A stretch of DNA of 64,000 nucleotides from JADJSS01 sp964490845 (GCA_964490845.1 CAZBED010000002.1:248001-312000); one strand, 5' to 3'. Shown: positions 50,621 to 59,426, counted from the first letter of the stretch. Program-made: numbers and translations. The notes: a model not told the origin generated them from the sequence alone.

Positions 50621-52395
50621 CAGATTTTGTTATAAAAAGAATTAATCAGCTCCTTGTATCTTTCTTTCAGCGCTTTGCGGCGCAACTTCATAGTGGCGGT
50701 TAACAAACCATTTTCCACTGTCCATTCATCGGACAGCAGCTCAAAATGCTTAATCTGTTCCACTTTGCCAAAGTTACTATTAAAATCGGTAATTATATCC
50801 TTATAGAACTGTTTTACAGCCTGATGTTGAATTAATTCCTCATTAGATAAAAAACTAATATCCTGTTTGGCAGCCCACTCTTTCAGGTTCTCAAAGTTTG
50901 GAACAATAAGGGCGGCAATGAACTTTTCCCCATCTCCGACCAGTGCCACCTGCTCAATATAAAACGATTCCTTGAGTTTGTTTTCAATCGGTGAAGGTGC
51001 GACATATTTTCCACCGGAAGTTTTGAATAATTCTTTTTTACGGTCGGTGATTTTAAGGAACCCGTCCGGCGTAAATTCCCCGATATCTCCGGTCAGCAGC
51101 CAGCCTTCTTCGTTAAATACATTTTTTGTTTCTTCAGGGTCTTTGTAATAACCCATCATCACACTGGGCGCTTTAATCAGTATTTCTCCGTCTTCCGCTA
51201 TTTTTACCTGAACACTCGGCAGCAGTTTCCCTACGCAACCGGCGCGGTATTCTTTTTCGTTGGAAGGTACTACACTTACTACAGGAGAACATTCTGTCAG
51301 GCCATACCCTTCAAGAACCGGAATGCCGGCATTGGTGAAGATGGTGGCAAGCTTCGGCTGCAGCGGCGCTGACCCGCATATAATGGATTTGATTCTGCCA
51401 CCTAAGGCTTCGCGCCACTTGCTGAACACAAAATTATTGGCAACCATTAAATTGGAAGCTTCTGTAAATGTTTTGGTTTTTCCCAACGGTATTTGCTGAG
51501 CCTGATTAACACTCCAGAAAAATAATTGTTTCTTGAAGCCGGTGAGTGTTTTCCCTTTTTTGATGATCTTTTCATACACCCTTTCCAGAAGACGGGGTAC
51601 GGTAGCGAAATAATGAGGTTTTATATCCTGTAAGTGCTCGGAAATGGTTTCCAGCCCGTCTGCATAATATACGGAAGCGCATGCTCCGAAATAGGCATAG
51701 TTGAGGGTGCGCTCGAATACATGGCACAGCGGCAGAAAACTCAGGATAATATCTCCTTTCTTCACCGGTACGACCTGCAGGCAGTCCCGTACATTTGTAA
51801 CAATATTATGATGCGACAGCATCACACCCTTGGGTGTTCCTGTAGTGCCTGAGGTATAAATAATGGTGGCTAAATCATTCGGCAGGATAGATGCTTTTAT
51901 TGCGGAAAGTTGCTGTCTCAGCGCTTCGTCATCCACCATCAGTTCTTTCCAGTTTCTTATATTTTCGATGGCATCAAAACTGAATACACCCTTAAGGCTC
52001 GGTACGTTTGGCAGGATTTGGGAGATTTTTCGGTACATCAGTTTTTCAGAAACAAATACATATTTTACTTCCGCGTGATTGAAGATGTATTCGTATTCTT
52101 TGCTGCTGATAGTAGGATAAATAGGAATGTCGACTACGCCAATCTGCAGACAGGCCAGATCTATGAAATGCCATTCCGGACGGTTGGAAACGGAGATAAT
52201 GGCAATTTTATCTCCTTTCTGCAATCCCAGCTGTATCAGGCCCTGACTGACCTTGCGGGCGGTTTCTATAAAATCGGAAGTGGAATAGTTAGTCCAGTTC
52301 TTCTTGTCTTCTCTTCGGGCCAAACAGACCTTTAAAGGGTGTGTTTGTTGCTGGTATTCAATGATATCAAAAATTCTACTGTACGACACGCTCAT
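50620..52395 (-). CDS. Long-chain acyl-CoA synthetase (FadD-like), first of a tandem pair
   Basis: A 591-residue paralogue of the downstream enzyme with the same motifs: IIYTSGTTGTPKGVMLSHHN, FLPLCHVFERT, LEGYGLTECSPVV, TGDIGEFTPDGF and ITDRKKELFKTSGGKYVAPS. Two synthetases in tandem suggest different chain-length preferences or a role in lipid uptake. The ATG at 52395 is preceded 14 bases upstream by an exact -7 element; the codon before it (52398) is a TTG and is not needed. Divergent from the AddA-like gene. Confidence 0.93.
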   Translation of the reverse strand: MSVSYSRIFDIIEYQQQTHPLKVCLARREDKKNWTNYSTSDFIETARKVSQGLIQLGLQKGDKIAIISVSNRPEWHFIDLACLQIGVVDIPIYPTISSKEYEYIFNHAEVKYVFVSEKLMYRKISQILPNVPSLKGVFSFDAIENIRNWKELMVDDEALRQQLSAIKASILPNDLATIIYTSGTTGTPKGVMLSHHNIVTNVRDCLQVVPVKKGDIILSFLPLCHVFERTLNYAYFGACASVYYADGLETISEHLQDIKPHYFATVPRLLERVYEKIIKKGKTLTGFKKQLFFWSVNQAQQIPLGKTKTFTEASNLMVANNFVFSKWREALGGRIKSIICGSAPLQPKLATIFTNAGIPVLEGYGLTECSPVVSVVPSNEKEYRAGCVGKLLPSVQVKIAEDGEILIKAPSVMMGYYKDPEETKNVFNEEGWLLTGDIGEFTPDGFLKITDRKKELFKTSGGKYVAPSPIENKLKESFYIEQVALVGDGEKFIAALIVPNFENLKEWAAKQDISFLSNEELIQHQAVKQFYKDIITDFNSNFGKVEQIKHFELLSDEWTVENGLLTATMKLRRKALKERYKELINSFYNKI

Positions 52396-52409
52396 CAAAA
52401 TGTGAATTT

Positions 52410-52417
52410 CAAAATTA
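52410..52417 (-). promoter_or_regulatory. Candidate -7 promoter of the acyl-CoA synthetase pair
   Basis: Minus strand TAATTTTG, exact TAnnTTTG, 14 bases before the ATG at 52395. A near-match for the opposite gene (TAATTTAG) overlaps the same region at 52424-52431. Confidence 0.5.
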
Positions 52418-52446
52418 ATAAATTAATTTAGTAGTTCTAATCCATT

Positions 52447-55400
52447 ATGACAAAATCATCCAATTTAGTACTCTATAAGGCATCAGCAGGCTCTGGGAAG
52501 ACCTATACGCTGGCTAAAGAGTATCTGAAAATTGTGCTGCTCAACCCGAATGATTACAATAAAATCCTGGCGGTTACCTTCACCCGCAAGGCTACAGCGG
52601 AGATGAAATCTCGTATAATTGAATACCTTACTTTACTGGAAAAAAAGGATAAAAAACTGGATGACCTTAGGGCTGTTATCATAAAAGAACTGCAGGAAGA
52701 AAAGAACGCGGACATTTCACAACATTTTGACGGAAATGTCAGCCAGGCGTTGCAATTGATTCTGCATGATTATTCAAATTTCAATATCTCGACTATTGAC
52801 AGTTTCTTTCAGGGAATAATCCGTTCCTTCGCCAAAGAACTGGATTTGCCGATAGGGATGGAAGTGGAACTGGATACTGAAAAAGTCATCGGAGTCGCTG
52901 TTCAAAACACCTTGAAAGAGTACAAACAGGACAAGGATGAGTTTTCTAAATGGCTGGAAGAATATCTGTTTGACCTGATAGAAGAAGATAAAAGTTGGAA
53001 AATTGAACAGACTATTGCCAAACTTGCCGCACAAATCCTGGGGGAAGAATATCAGATGATGGTTATGAATAACGATCGTGATTTTGATATACAAACATAT
53101 AAAGACGCCTTGTCCGAACTGAAACAGATTATCGTTCAATACAAACGGAAATTAGATGCACTAACTAAAGAAGCAGAACAACAGATAGCAAGAGATCATC
53201 TGAATATGAGCCTTTTTTTTCAGGGGACCAGAAGCATACAGTCATTTATTAATAAGACAAATGCATATGCTCCGGAAGCCAATTCCTATATTCTGAAAAT
53301 GCTGGATGGAGGGGAGGTGTATTCCAAAAGTAAAATAAAGGACGAAGCCGTCATGCATCAGTTGGAACAGGCCTGGAATATGTATCTGAAGACTTACATT
53401 GTGGAAGTATTAGCATGGAAAGATGAACATGCGGCAAAATACATATCAGCAGAACTGGTGCTAAAAAATATATATTCCCTGGCATTACTGGCTTATATTA
53501 ATTCAAAGATTAAAGAGTATAAAGCCGAACAAAATCTCCTGCTGATTTCCGATACCAATCATATCATCAGCCTGATTGCACAGCATGAAGAAGTACCATT
53601 TATCTTTGAAAAGTCCGCTAATTTTCTGAAGTATATTTTGATAGATGAGTTTCAGGATACATCATCTCTGCAATGGAACGGAATGCTTCCGCTTCTGCTG
53701 GAGATTTTACAGCAGGTCAACGGGCTGGTATTGATTGTAGGCGACCCCAAACAGAGCATCTACCGCTGGAGAGGCGGCAAGATGGAATTGATTGTGGACG
53801 GTATCGCACCCGATTTGTCTTATCACTGGGAAGGCCGGAAAGACATACCGCTTACAGAAAACTACAGAAGCGCTTCTGAAATTGTGCAGTTCAATAATGC
53901 TTTTTTTACCCGTATCAGGGATGTTATTCAGCTTGAAAACCCCTTATTTCAGGGAGTATTGGAGGATGTGGTACAGGTAGAGAAAAAGAAAGAGTTGTCC
54001 GGCTATATTCAGTGCAAATGGCTGGATAAGAAGAATGCGGCGGAAGATGAAGATTTGCATCTGACTGAAATTCTGAATATTATTGATACTTTGAAAGGCA
54101 AAAAACGCTACGGTGATATAGCAGTGCTTACACGCAATAACGTAATTGGCTTTGACGTCGCTAATTTTTTACAGAAAAATGATATTCCCGTAGTATCCGC
54201 AGAGTCCTTGCTACTGCAGCATCAGTTGTCTGTTAAACTGCTGATAGCCGCTATGCAGTACATTGCCCATCCGGAAGAAGATTTTTATGCGGTCAAGCTG
54301 AATTATCTTTTTGCCTGTTTTACAGGTAAGGAACAAGCCGAACAATATCTGGAAAAACAGGTGTCCGGCGCTTATTCTTTTGAAAAGGAAATTCCGTTTC
54401 TAACCAGAAAGAACGCTCAAAAACTATCGGCAATCTCCATCCTCGAATTACTCTTCCTGCTGATAAGAGAACTACACCTCGACACAAAGACAGACAGCTA
54501 TTTATGGCGATTTCAGGATATCGTTTTGCAGCACAGCCGACAGCAATCGAGTTCACTTCCCGATTTTCTGGAGTATTGGGAAGAGCATAAGGGCAAATTA
54601 TCCATTCTGCCTCCGGATGGCATAGATGCGGTACAAATTTATACCATTCATAAATCCAAGGGCTTACAGTTTCCGGTGGTTATCCTGCCACATGCAGACT
54701 GGAGTATGAAGCCAAAGTCAGATTCTTCTATATGGGTGACATGCGATGAACCGCCATTTGACCGGTTAAAAACATTTCCGGTGGAGATGAATAAAAAAAT
54801 GGAAAACAGCTTATTCGCGCCCTACTATAAAAAAGAAGTAGAAGCGACTTATATGGATAACATCAATTTATTGTATGTGGCGTGCACACGTCCGGAAGAA
54901 CAATTGTATATTTTATCGGATTTGCAGGAAGAAAAGCAAAAGGATGAACTGCCTTCCAATATGAGTAAACTGCTTAAAAATATCCTGTCGGGGATTTCGC
55001 TCGATAACAGTTCATTTACAGGTAATGAATTTACTTTCGGAAAACCTTCCATCTCTCCTTCATCATCAGAAATACGGAAAGGAATAAAGACAATTTCTCC
55101 TGCCCGCATTCGGGATTTTAAAGAGCAACTGACATTAGCTCAAAACGAGGAACATAATGAAGCACTGGTAAAAGGTACCATTCTGCATATCATATTATCC
55201 AAGGTTCACCATCCGTCACAATTGCATAAAGCAGTGGTGTCCACCGTGTCTGATAAAAAAGAAATAGAGTTGTACAGTACTGCCACCAAAAAAGTGATTG
55301 ATTTCTTCGAACAGCATCAATGGTTTCATCCTGCCTGGCAGCATTTGAGTGAACAATCCGTTTGGTTCAACCGGAATGAATTACGACCGGATAAAATTTT

Positions 55401-55569
55401 AGTAAACGATGACAGGTGCATCATCATTGATTATAAAACCGGTGCGAAAGAAAAAAAGCACGCCGTGCAGGTGAAAGAATATATGGAAGCGTATGCCGCC
55501 ATCCTGCGGCGGCCAGTTTCCGGTTTTCTGTTATATATAGATACTTTAGAGCTTCAAGCCGTTAACTGA
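52447..55569 (+). CDS. AddA-type UvrD helicase with PD-(D/E)XK nuclease domain
   Basis: A 1040-residue protein with a complete superfamily 1 helicase core: Walker A ASAGSGKTYTL (near residue 15), Ia LAVTFTRKATAEMKSRI, II ILIDEFQDTSSLQW, III LIVGDPKQSIYRWRGG, IV LTENYRS, V IYTIHKSKGLQFP, VI LLYVACTRPEEQL. The C-terminus has a RecB-family nuclease: GTILHIILSKV, then IIIDYKTGAKEK with the Asp/Lys pair and QVKEYMEAY. This layout fits AddA/RecB in double-strand break repair. An AddB partner is not adjacent. Aldose epimerase follows one base after the stop. A near-consensus -7 (52424-52431) precedes the ATG. Confidence 0.9.
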   Translation: MTKSSNLVLYKASAGSGKTYTLAKEYLKIVLLNPNDYNKILAVTFTRKATAEMKSRIIEYLTLLEKKDKKLDDLRAVIIKELQEEKNADISQHFDGNVSQALQLILHDYSNFNISTIDSFFQGIIRSFAKELDLPIGMEVELDTEKVIGVAVQNTLKEYKQDKDEFSKWLEEYLFDLIEEDKSWKIEQTIAKLAAQILGEEYQMMVMNNDRDFDIQTYKDALSELKQIIVQYKRKLDALTKEAEQQIARDHLNMSLFFQGTRSIQSFINKTNAYAPEANSYILKMLDGGEVYSKSKIKDEAVMHQLEQAWNMYLKTYIVEVLAWKDEHAAKYISAELVLKNIYSLALLAYINSKIKEYKAEQNLLLISDTNHIISLIAQHEEVPFIFEKSANFLKYILIDEFQDTSSLQWNGMLPLLLEILQQVNGLVLIVGDPKQSIYRWRGGKMELIVDGIAPDLSYHWEGRKDIPLTENYRSASEIVQFNNAFFTRIRDVIQLENPLFQGVLEDVVQVEKKKELSGYIQCKWLDKKNAAEDEDLHLTEILNIIDTLKGKKRYGDIAVLTRNNVIGFDVANFLQKNDIPVVSAESLLLQHQLSVKLLIAAMQYIAHPEEDFYAVKLNYLFACFTGKEQAEQYLEKQVSGAYSFEKEIPFLTRKNAQKLSAISILELLFLLIRELHLDTKTDSYLWRFQDIVLQHSRQQSSSLPDFLEYWEEHKGKLSILPPDGIDAVQIYTIHKSKGLQFPVVILPHADWSMKPKSDSSIWVTCDEPPFDRLKTFPVEMNKKMENSLFAPYYKKEVEATYMDNINLLYVACTRPEEQLYILSDLQEEKQKDELPSNMSKLLKNILSGISLDNSSFTGNEFTFGKPSISPSSSEIRKGIKTISPARIRDFKEQLTLAQNEEHNEALVKGTILHIILSKVHHPSQLHKAVVSTVSDKKEIELYSTATKKVIDFFEQHQWFHPAWQHLSEQSVWFNRNELRPDKILVNDDRCIIIDYKTGAKEKKHAVQVKEYMEAYAAILRRPVSGFLLYIDTLELQAVN

Positions 55570-55570
55570 T

Positions 55571-56497
55571 ATGGATACCATAAATACTTTTGAAATTGTA
55601 GAACTCGTGAATGGTGGCATGTCTGCCAGAATAGTAGTAAATATGGGCAATACACTGTTCTCTTTATGCAGCGATAAGGATGAAAAAATTTATTTTCCGT
55701 ATTCGCTGCCTGAATATAAGTCGAACACGAAATTAGCGGGTAATCCTTTCATGCATCCCTGGGCAAACCGTCTGGAGGGGGATTACATCCAATTGCAAAA
55801 CCAACAACATGTTTTCCCGGAGGAGTGTAAACCGTTCTTGTACAGGGATGGAAACGGATTGCCGCTGCATGGTTTATTGTTAAAGTCAGACAGATGGAAA
55901 ACCATAGAGATAACACGAAACACCCATGTGGCGGAGTTTATTTTCCGTACGCCGGATTTAACCGCCATCTTTCCGTATGAGCATACCATACAAATCCGGC
56001 ATGAACTGACGAAGAATGGAATATACATTGAAACCATACTGCTTAATCATGATGAAAAACCGATGCCGGTTAGTTTTGGTTTTCATCCTTATTTTTTGAT
56101 ACGTCCGGAACGAAGGGCTGATTATCGGTTAACGATACCCGCGGAAGAGGCGATAGAAGTAAATGATGTGATGATACCTACCGGAAAATTTTCACACAAA
56201 ACAACACGTTGGAATTTTTACGGAGATCATGTGTATTTACAGGGAGCCGCGTTCGACGACGGCTTTCATCGCCTGAAACGGAATGGAGCGAACGAGACTG
56301 AATTTGCGCTGAATCAACTGCAGATAATAGTCGATGAAAATTATCCGTTTGCACAAATCTATGCACCGGATAATATCGAAAAGCCGTACGTTTGCATAGA
56401 ACCCATGACGGCAGCCACCAATGCGCTGAATACCGGTACCTGCCCGCTATTATCACCCGGAGAAGTATTCAGGGCGGGCTTTAAGATGGTTGAGTAA
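55571..56497 (+). CDS. Aldose 1-epimerase family protein
   Basis: A 308-residue GalM-like protein that would interconvert alpha and beta anomers of aldoses. Seen: HPWANRL, LPLHGLLLKSD with the histidine, FHPYFLIRP, and ICIEPMTAATNAL-type YVCIEPMTAATNAL with the catalytic Glu. Beta-sandwich fold implied throughout. It starts one base after the AddA-like stop, so it is probably cotranscribed, a pairing with no obvious functional link. Its 3' end overlaps the converging TetR gene by 17 bases. The substrate could also be a phosphosugar (YeaD-type). Confidence 0.88.
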   Translation: MDTINTFEIVELVNGGMSARIVVNMGNTLFSLCSDKDEKIYFPYSLPEYKSNTKLAGNPFMHPWANRLEGDYIQLQNQQHVFPEECKPFLYRDGNGLPLHGLLLKSDRWKTIEITRNTHVAEFIFRTPDLTAIFPYEHTIQIRHELTKNGIYIETILLNHDEKPMPVSFGFHPYFLIRPERRADYRLTIPAEEAIEVNDVMIPTGKFSHKTTRWNFYGDHVYLQGAAFDDGFHRLKRNGANETEFALNQLQIIVDENYPFAQIYAPDNIEKPYVCIEPMTAATNALNTGTCPLLSPGEVFRAGFKMVE

Positions 56498-57083
56498 ATC
56501 CGAAACACTTCATCCTGAAATATTCATCAAATGCTGTACGCAGTGTGATATTGTTTTTGCGCAGAAAATCCACATCGGAAATTGCATTGAAAAACATGCG
56601 GTCGCTCATTACCAGAATGGCGGTATGAATATCGGTGAAGACACCCGCTTTTTTCCCGGCGTTGTAAAAGTCCGTCAGCACTTCCGTCACATATTCTATA
56701 AATACCTGTACCTGCTTCCAGAGTTTCGGATAGCCGTCCTGCAGGTCGGCCAGGAAGATATTGGATATGTCCGTCATTGTTTCAGAAAATAATTCGAGGA
56801 TGCGGTACAGCCTCGTCTCAAACGTCAGCGTTTCATCTTTGGATATACGTTCAAAGTCGCTGAGTTGTCCGATTACGCGCAGCAGGACAATCTCTATCAT
56901 CTCATCCTTTGAACTGAAATAATGATATAGTGTGGCTTTGCTAACCTTCAATTCAGCCGCTATACTGTCCATAGAATATTTTTTCAGCCCGTGCTTTTTG
57001 AAGGTTTCCGTCAGCTTAAAGATGTACAAATCCCGTTTCTTGGGATTGGCATTTCTTTCTTTTTGTACAGCATTCCGGCCCAT
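56481..57083 (-). CDS. TetR/AcrR family transcriptional regulator
   Basis: A 200-residue TetR-type repressor: N-terminal helix-turn-helix (YSMDSIAAELKVSKATLYHY, then FSSKDEMIEIV) and a variable all-helical ligand-binding C-terminal domain. A stretch of basic residues (KERNANPKKRDLYIFKLTET) precedes the HTH. It is divergently transcribed from the AlkB-like gene, 130 bases apart, with an inverted repeat between them, so it most likely controls that gene and itself. An effector is not known; an alkane or fatty-acid derivative is a guess. Confidence 0.92.
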   Translation of the reverse strand: MGRNAVQKERNANPKKRDLYIFKLTETFKKHGLKKYSMDSIAAELKVSKATLYHYFSSKDEMIEIVLLRVIGQLSDFERISKDETLTFETRLYRILELFSETMTDISNIFLADLQDGYPKLWKQVQVFIEYVTEVLTDFYNAGKKAGVFTDIHTAILVMSDRMFFNAISDVDFLRKNNITLRTAFDEYFRMKCFGFTQPS

Positions 57084-57124
57084 TTTTTCTTTACGAATGT
57101 TAATTAAATATCAATCAACTGCAT

Positions 57125-57160
57125 AAAATTAAACTAAAAATGTTAAAATAGTTTTATTTT
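57125..57160. promoter_or_regulatory. Candidate TetR operator: 12-base inverted repeat with 12-base spacer
   Basis: AAAATTAAACTA (57125-57136) and TAGTTTTATTTT (57149-57160) are complementary at 11 of 12 positions. The dyad lies centrally in the 130-base tetR-alkB intergenic region, the usual place of a TetR operator, although the region is A/T-rich and chance matches are possible. Confidence 0.45.
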
Positions 57161-57213
57161 ACAAAAAATATTTTTAAATTGGATTTAGTTGAATTTTCAA
57201 AATCGATACAAAT

Positions 57214-58377
57214 ATGAATACCATTCAAATCAACAGTAACGGTACCATGCAAAAAAGTGAAATGACCCGTTTGCATAAATTATGGAGAAGATACAAGTAT
57301 TTTACTCCCATAATCATCATTCCGGCCATCATGTATATTTCTTTTTACTACCTGGGTTACTGGTCTTTTTTTGCCTTTGTTTTTGTGTATGGATTTATTC
57401 CGGCCATGGAGTTTATCTTCACCGGAACAGCGGAAAATTTTACGCCGGAGGAAGAAGCGGTGGAACGCAAAGACGTATATTATGATATCCTCATTTACAG
57501 CATGGTTCCTATGCAATATATAATTCTGGGATTATATCTGTGGACAATCACCTCCCGTCCGTTGCAATGGTATGAGTATGTGGGCATCACCAGTGCCATG
57601 GGGTTGGCGTGCGGCGCGTTGGGTATTAATGTGGCTCATGAATTGGGCCACCGCACCAAAAAATATGAACAATTCATGTCAAAAGCGCTGTTACTGACTT
57701 CCCTGTATATGCATTTTTTTATTGAGCATAACCGCGGCCATCATAAAAATGTTTCCACCCCACTGGATCCGGCAACATCCAGGCTGAATGAGTCTATTTA
57801 TGCGTTTTTTCCCAGAACGGTGTTTGGTTCCTGGATGTCTGCATGGCATCTGGAGGCGCACCGCCTGAAAAAAATGAAACAAAATTTCTGGAACCCGATG
57901 CATAATGAGATGCTGCGTTTCCAGATAATTCAGGGGTTGTTTGTGGCCGCCATTTATGCCGTATTCGGCTGGGTGGGAATGGTAGGTTTTATTGCTTCCG
58001 CCACTATAGGCTTTTTATTACTGGAGATTGTAAACTATATAGAACATTATGGCCTGATGCGAAAACAACTGCCTAACGGTTCTTATGAAAAAGTAAAACC
58101 ACATCACTCCTGGAATTCCGGGCATGAGCTGGGACGAATTTTCTTATTTGAACTGACCCGCCACAGCGATCACCATTTCAATCCGAGCAGAAAATACCAG
58201 ATTCTCAGGCATTTTGAAAATGCACCGCAGATGCCTACCGGTTATCTGGCGATGATTCCGCTGGCATTGATTCCTCCGTTGTGGTTTAAAGTAATGAATC
58301 CGTTGGTGGAAAAACACAATGCCACAGTAACGGATGAGTATGTCACATCTCTGGAAACACCGGTAGAAGTGGAATAA
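57214..58377 (+). CDS. AlkB-type alkane 1-monooxygenase (non-heme diiron membrane hydroxylase)
   Basis: A 387-residue integral membrane fatty-acid-desaturase-superfamily enzyme. The conserved histidine boxes of AlkB are present: HELGH (His142, His146), EHNRGHH (His172, His176, His177) and LTRHSDHHFNP (His317, His320, His321), plus the NYIEHYGL motif that separates AlkB from related hydroxylases. About six membrane helices. It would hydroxylate terminal carbons of medium- or long-chain alkanes using rubredoxin; no rubredoxin gene is beside it. The divergent TetR gene is the likely regulator. Xylene monooxygenase-like enzymes are an alternative. Confidence 0.92.
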   Translation: MNTIQINSNGTMQKSEMTRLHKLWRRYKYFTPIIIIPAIMYISFYYLGYWSFFAFVFVYGFIPAMEFIFTGTAENFTPEEEAVERKDVYYDILIYSMVPMQYIILGLYLWTITSRPLQWYEYVGITSAMGLACGALGINVAHELGHRTKKYEQFMSKALLLTSLYMHFFIEHNRGHHKNVSTPLDPATSRLNESIYAFFPRTVFGSWMSAWHLEAHRLKKMKQNFWNPMHNEMLRFQIIQGLFVAAIYAVFGWVGMVGFIASATIGFLLLEIVNYIEHYGLMRKQLPNGSYEKVKPHHSWNSGHELGRIFLFELTRHSDHHFNPSRKYQILRHFENAPQMPTGYLAMIPLALIPPLWFKVMNPLVEKHNATVTDEYVTSLETPVEVE

Positions 58378-58389
58378 CAGACCGTACGA

Positions 58390-58806
58390 TTATTCTTTTA
58401 CAATTGTGAGTTGGTCTTTGCTGTAAATGGTAATGCTGGGTTTATATTTATAGGGCTTCTCTTCATCCTTATATCGACGCACAAAACCTTTCACGACTAC
58501 AGTTTTACCTTTGTATTCCTGAGCGTTAATACCCAATTCTTCCCGTATTTCGTCAAAAATGATTATTGCCATTGGATTATTTGGAAAAGGTTTTTCCAGA
58601 TTAAGAAAAGTTGGACTTCCGGTACTGTTTTTGGCATAGAAAACAGTGACGACCGGACCTTTGACTGTCACTTCCTGCCCTACAAGTTCTGCTGCTGTAT
58701 ATGCCGATATTGTATCTGTCTTTTGCAGTGTCTGTGCAGTTGCCGGCTGAATACCGACTTGCAGCAAAATGAAAAACAGTAGTTTTATAAATAATATAAT
58801 TCTCAT
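58390..58806 (-). CDS. Secreted stand-alone OB-fold protein
   Basis: A 138-residue protein with a signal peptide (IILFIKLLFFILLQVGIQPA, cleavage near ATAQ) and a single OB-fold-like domain: AELVGQEVTVKGPVVTV, SPTFLNLEKPFPNNPM, AQEYKGKTVVVKGFVRRY. The order of strands and the repeated motif (V.GKV...; PT.(L/I)NL.K..P; Y.GKT..VKG.V) match the C-terminal domain of the secreted nuclease at 47531-48724, so the two are likely homologous. OB-folds here may bind nucleic acid, but other ligands are possible. An exact -7 element lies seven bases upstream. Confidence 0.85.
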   Translation of the reverse strand: MRIILFIKLLFFILLQVGIQPATAQTLQKTDTISAYTAAELVGQEVTVKGPVVTVFYAKNSTGSPTFLNLEKPFPNNPMAIIIFDEIREELGINAQEYKGKTVVVKGFVRRYKDEEKPYKYKPSITIYSKDQLTIVKE

Positions 58807-58813
58807 TTCAACT

Positions 58814-58821
58814 CAAATGTA
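58814..58821 (-). promoter_or_regulatory. Candidate -7 promoter of the OB-fold protein gene
   Basis: Minus strand TACATTTG, exact TAnnTTTG, seven bases upstream of the ATG at 58806. Confidence 0.45.
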
Positions 58822-58844
58822 TTTATTATTTCTATTTTTTTCAA

Positions 58845-58903
58845 TGTCAATCTCGCGGAGGCGGGAATCTCTTTTTTTAGATTTCCTTTTTCACTGGAAT
58901 GAC
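58845..58903. repeat. Dispersed hairpin repeat, degenerate copy 1
   Basis: Begins TGTCAATCTCGCGGAGGCGG and ends GGAATGAC. It shares the layout of copy 2 with arms GGGAATCTC/AGATTTCC in the middle, but both stems are imperfect. Confidence 0.8.
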
Positions 58904-58965
58904 TCTTATCTATTCTCCCATAATCCCAACTTTCTCAAAACTGTATATTGTTTTTTTATTACAAC

Positions 58966-59033
58966 TGTCATTCTCGCGGAAGCGGGAATCTCATTTTTGC
59001 ATATATGAGATTCCCTTTTTCAAGGGAATGACT
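58966..59033. repeat. Dispersed hairpin repeat, intact copy 2
   Basis: A nested structure: outer arms GTCATTC (58967-58973) and GAATGAC (59026-59032); inner arms GGGAATCTCA (58984-58993) and TGAGATTCCC (59006-59015). The GTCATTC...GCGGGAATC form is a common intergenic repeat in many bacteria. It ends one base before the stop codon of the gene remnant. Confidence 0.85.
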
Positions 59034-59034
59034 T

Positions 59035-59184
59035 TTAGTTATTTTCAATAATTGATATCTCTTCCTCCGTCAGCTCGTACAGTTTATACACCATTTGGTC
59101 TATTTCCTTATCGGTTTGGGTGATGATTTGCTGCAGGGTGTTGGCTTGTTCGGCATCAAAGTACTCTCCCGTCCTGAAATAGGG
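59035..59184 (-). pseudogene. C-terminal remnant of a restriction-modification enzyme
   Basis: Read on the minus strand, this gives 49 codons ending in TAA: PYFRTGEYFDAEQANTLQQI, then TDKEIDQMVYKLYELTEEEI and SIIENN. The ending DQ.VY.LY.LTEEEI.I.E is characteristic of the C-terminus of Eco57I-type and related restriction-modification enzymes (TaqI-like specificity region). An in-frame stop lies directly upstream (59185-59187), and there is no start codon before DQM. The rest of the gene is missing. It is most likely a decayed remnant, next to dispersed repeats. Confidence 0.7.
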
Positions 59185-59418
59185 TTACACTAAAAGCAGT
59201 GTAAAAGTAAAGTGAACATACATTAAAAAGCGACCTCATCCATCAACGGTCTTTAGCGATGGGTTCAAAATCAAAATCATCCACTTTAGCCCTTACCATA
59301 TATATGACCAAGAAATAAAAATAAATTTGTCAAGTTGCCAGCCGGGGAGCGATTCCGCGAAAACTAATGCCATGACCGCTAAATTCTGTTAACCTCTTTT
59401 TCAGGCACAAAATTTGTC

Positions 59419-59426
59419 TATCTTTG
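59419..59426 (+). promoter_or_regulatory. Candidate -7 promoter of the thioredoxin-like gene
   Basis: TATCTTTG, exact TAnnTTTG, ends 17 bases before the ATG at 59444. It supports that ATG over the TTG at 59414. Confidence 0.5.

Larger units (their letters stand above)
58822..59418. other. Gene-free stretch with repeats and a gene remnant
   Basis: The only long region without an intact gene. It holds two copies of a hairpin repeat (58845-58903 and 58966-59033) and a fragment of a restriction-modification gene (59035-59184). From 59188 to 59418 I see no coding potential, repeat or RNA gene, only the promoter of the thioredoxin-like gene at its end. Confidence 0.8.

Noticed and set aside
59230..59275. 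tRNA-like segment (GGTTCAAAATC)
   Set aside because: No acceptor or anticodon arm can be folded around it, so it is not a tRNA.
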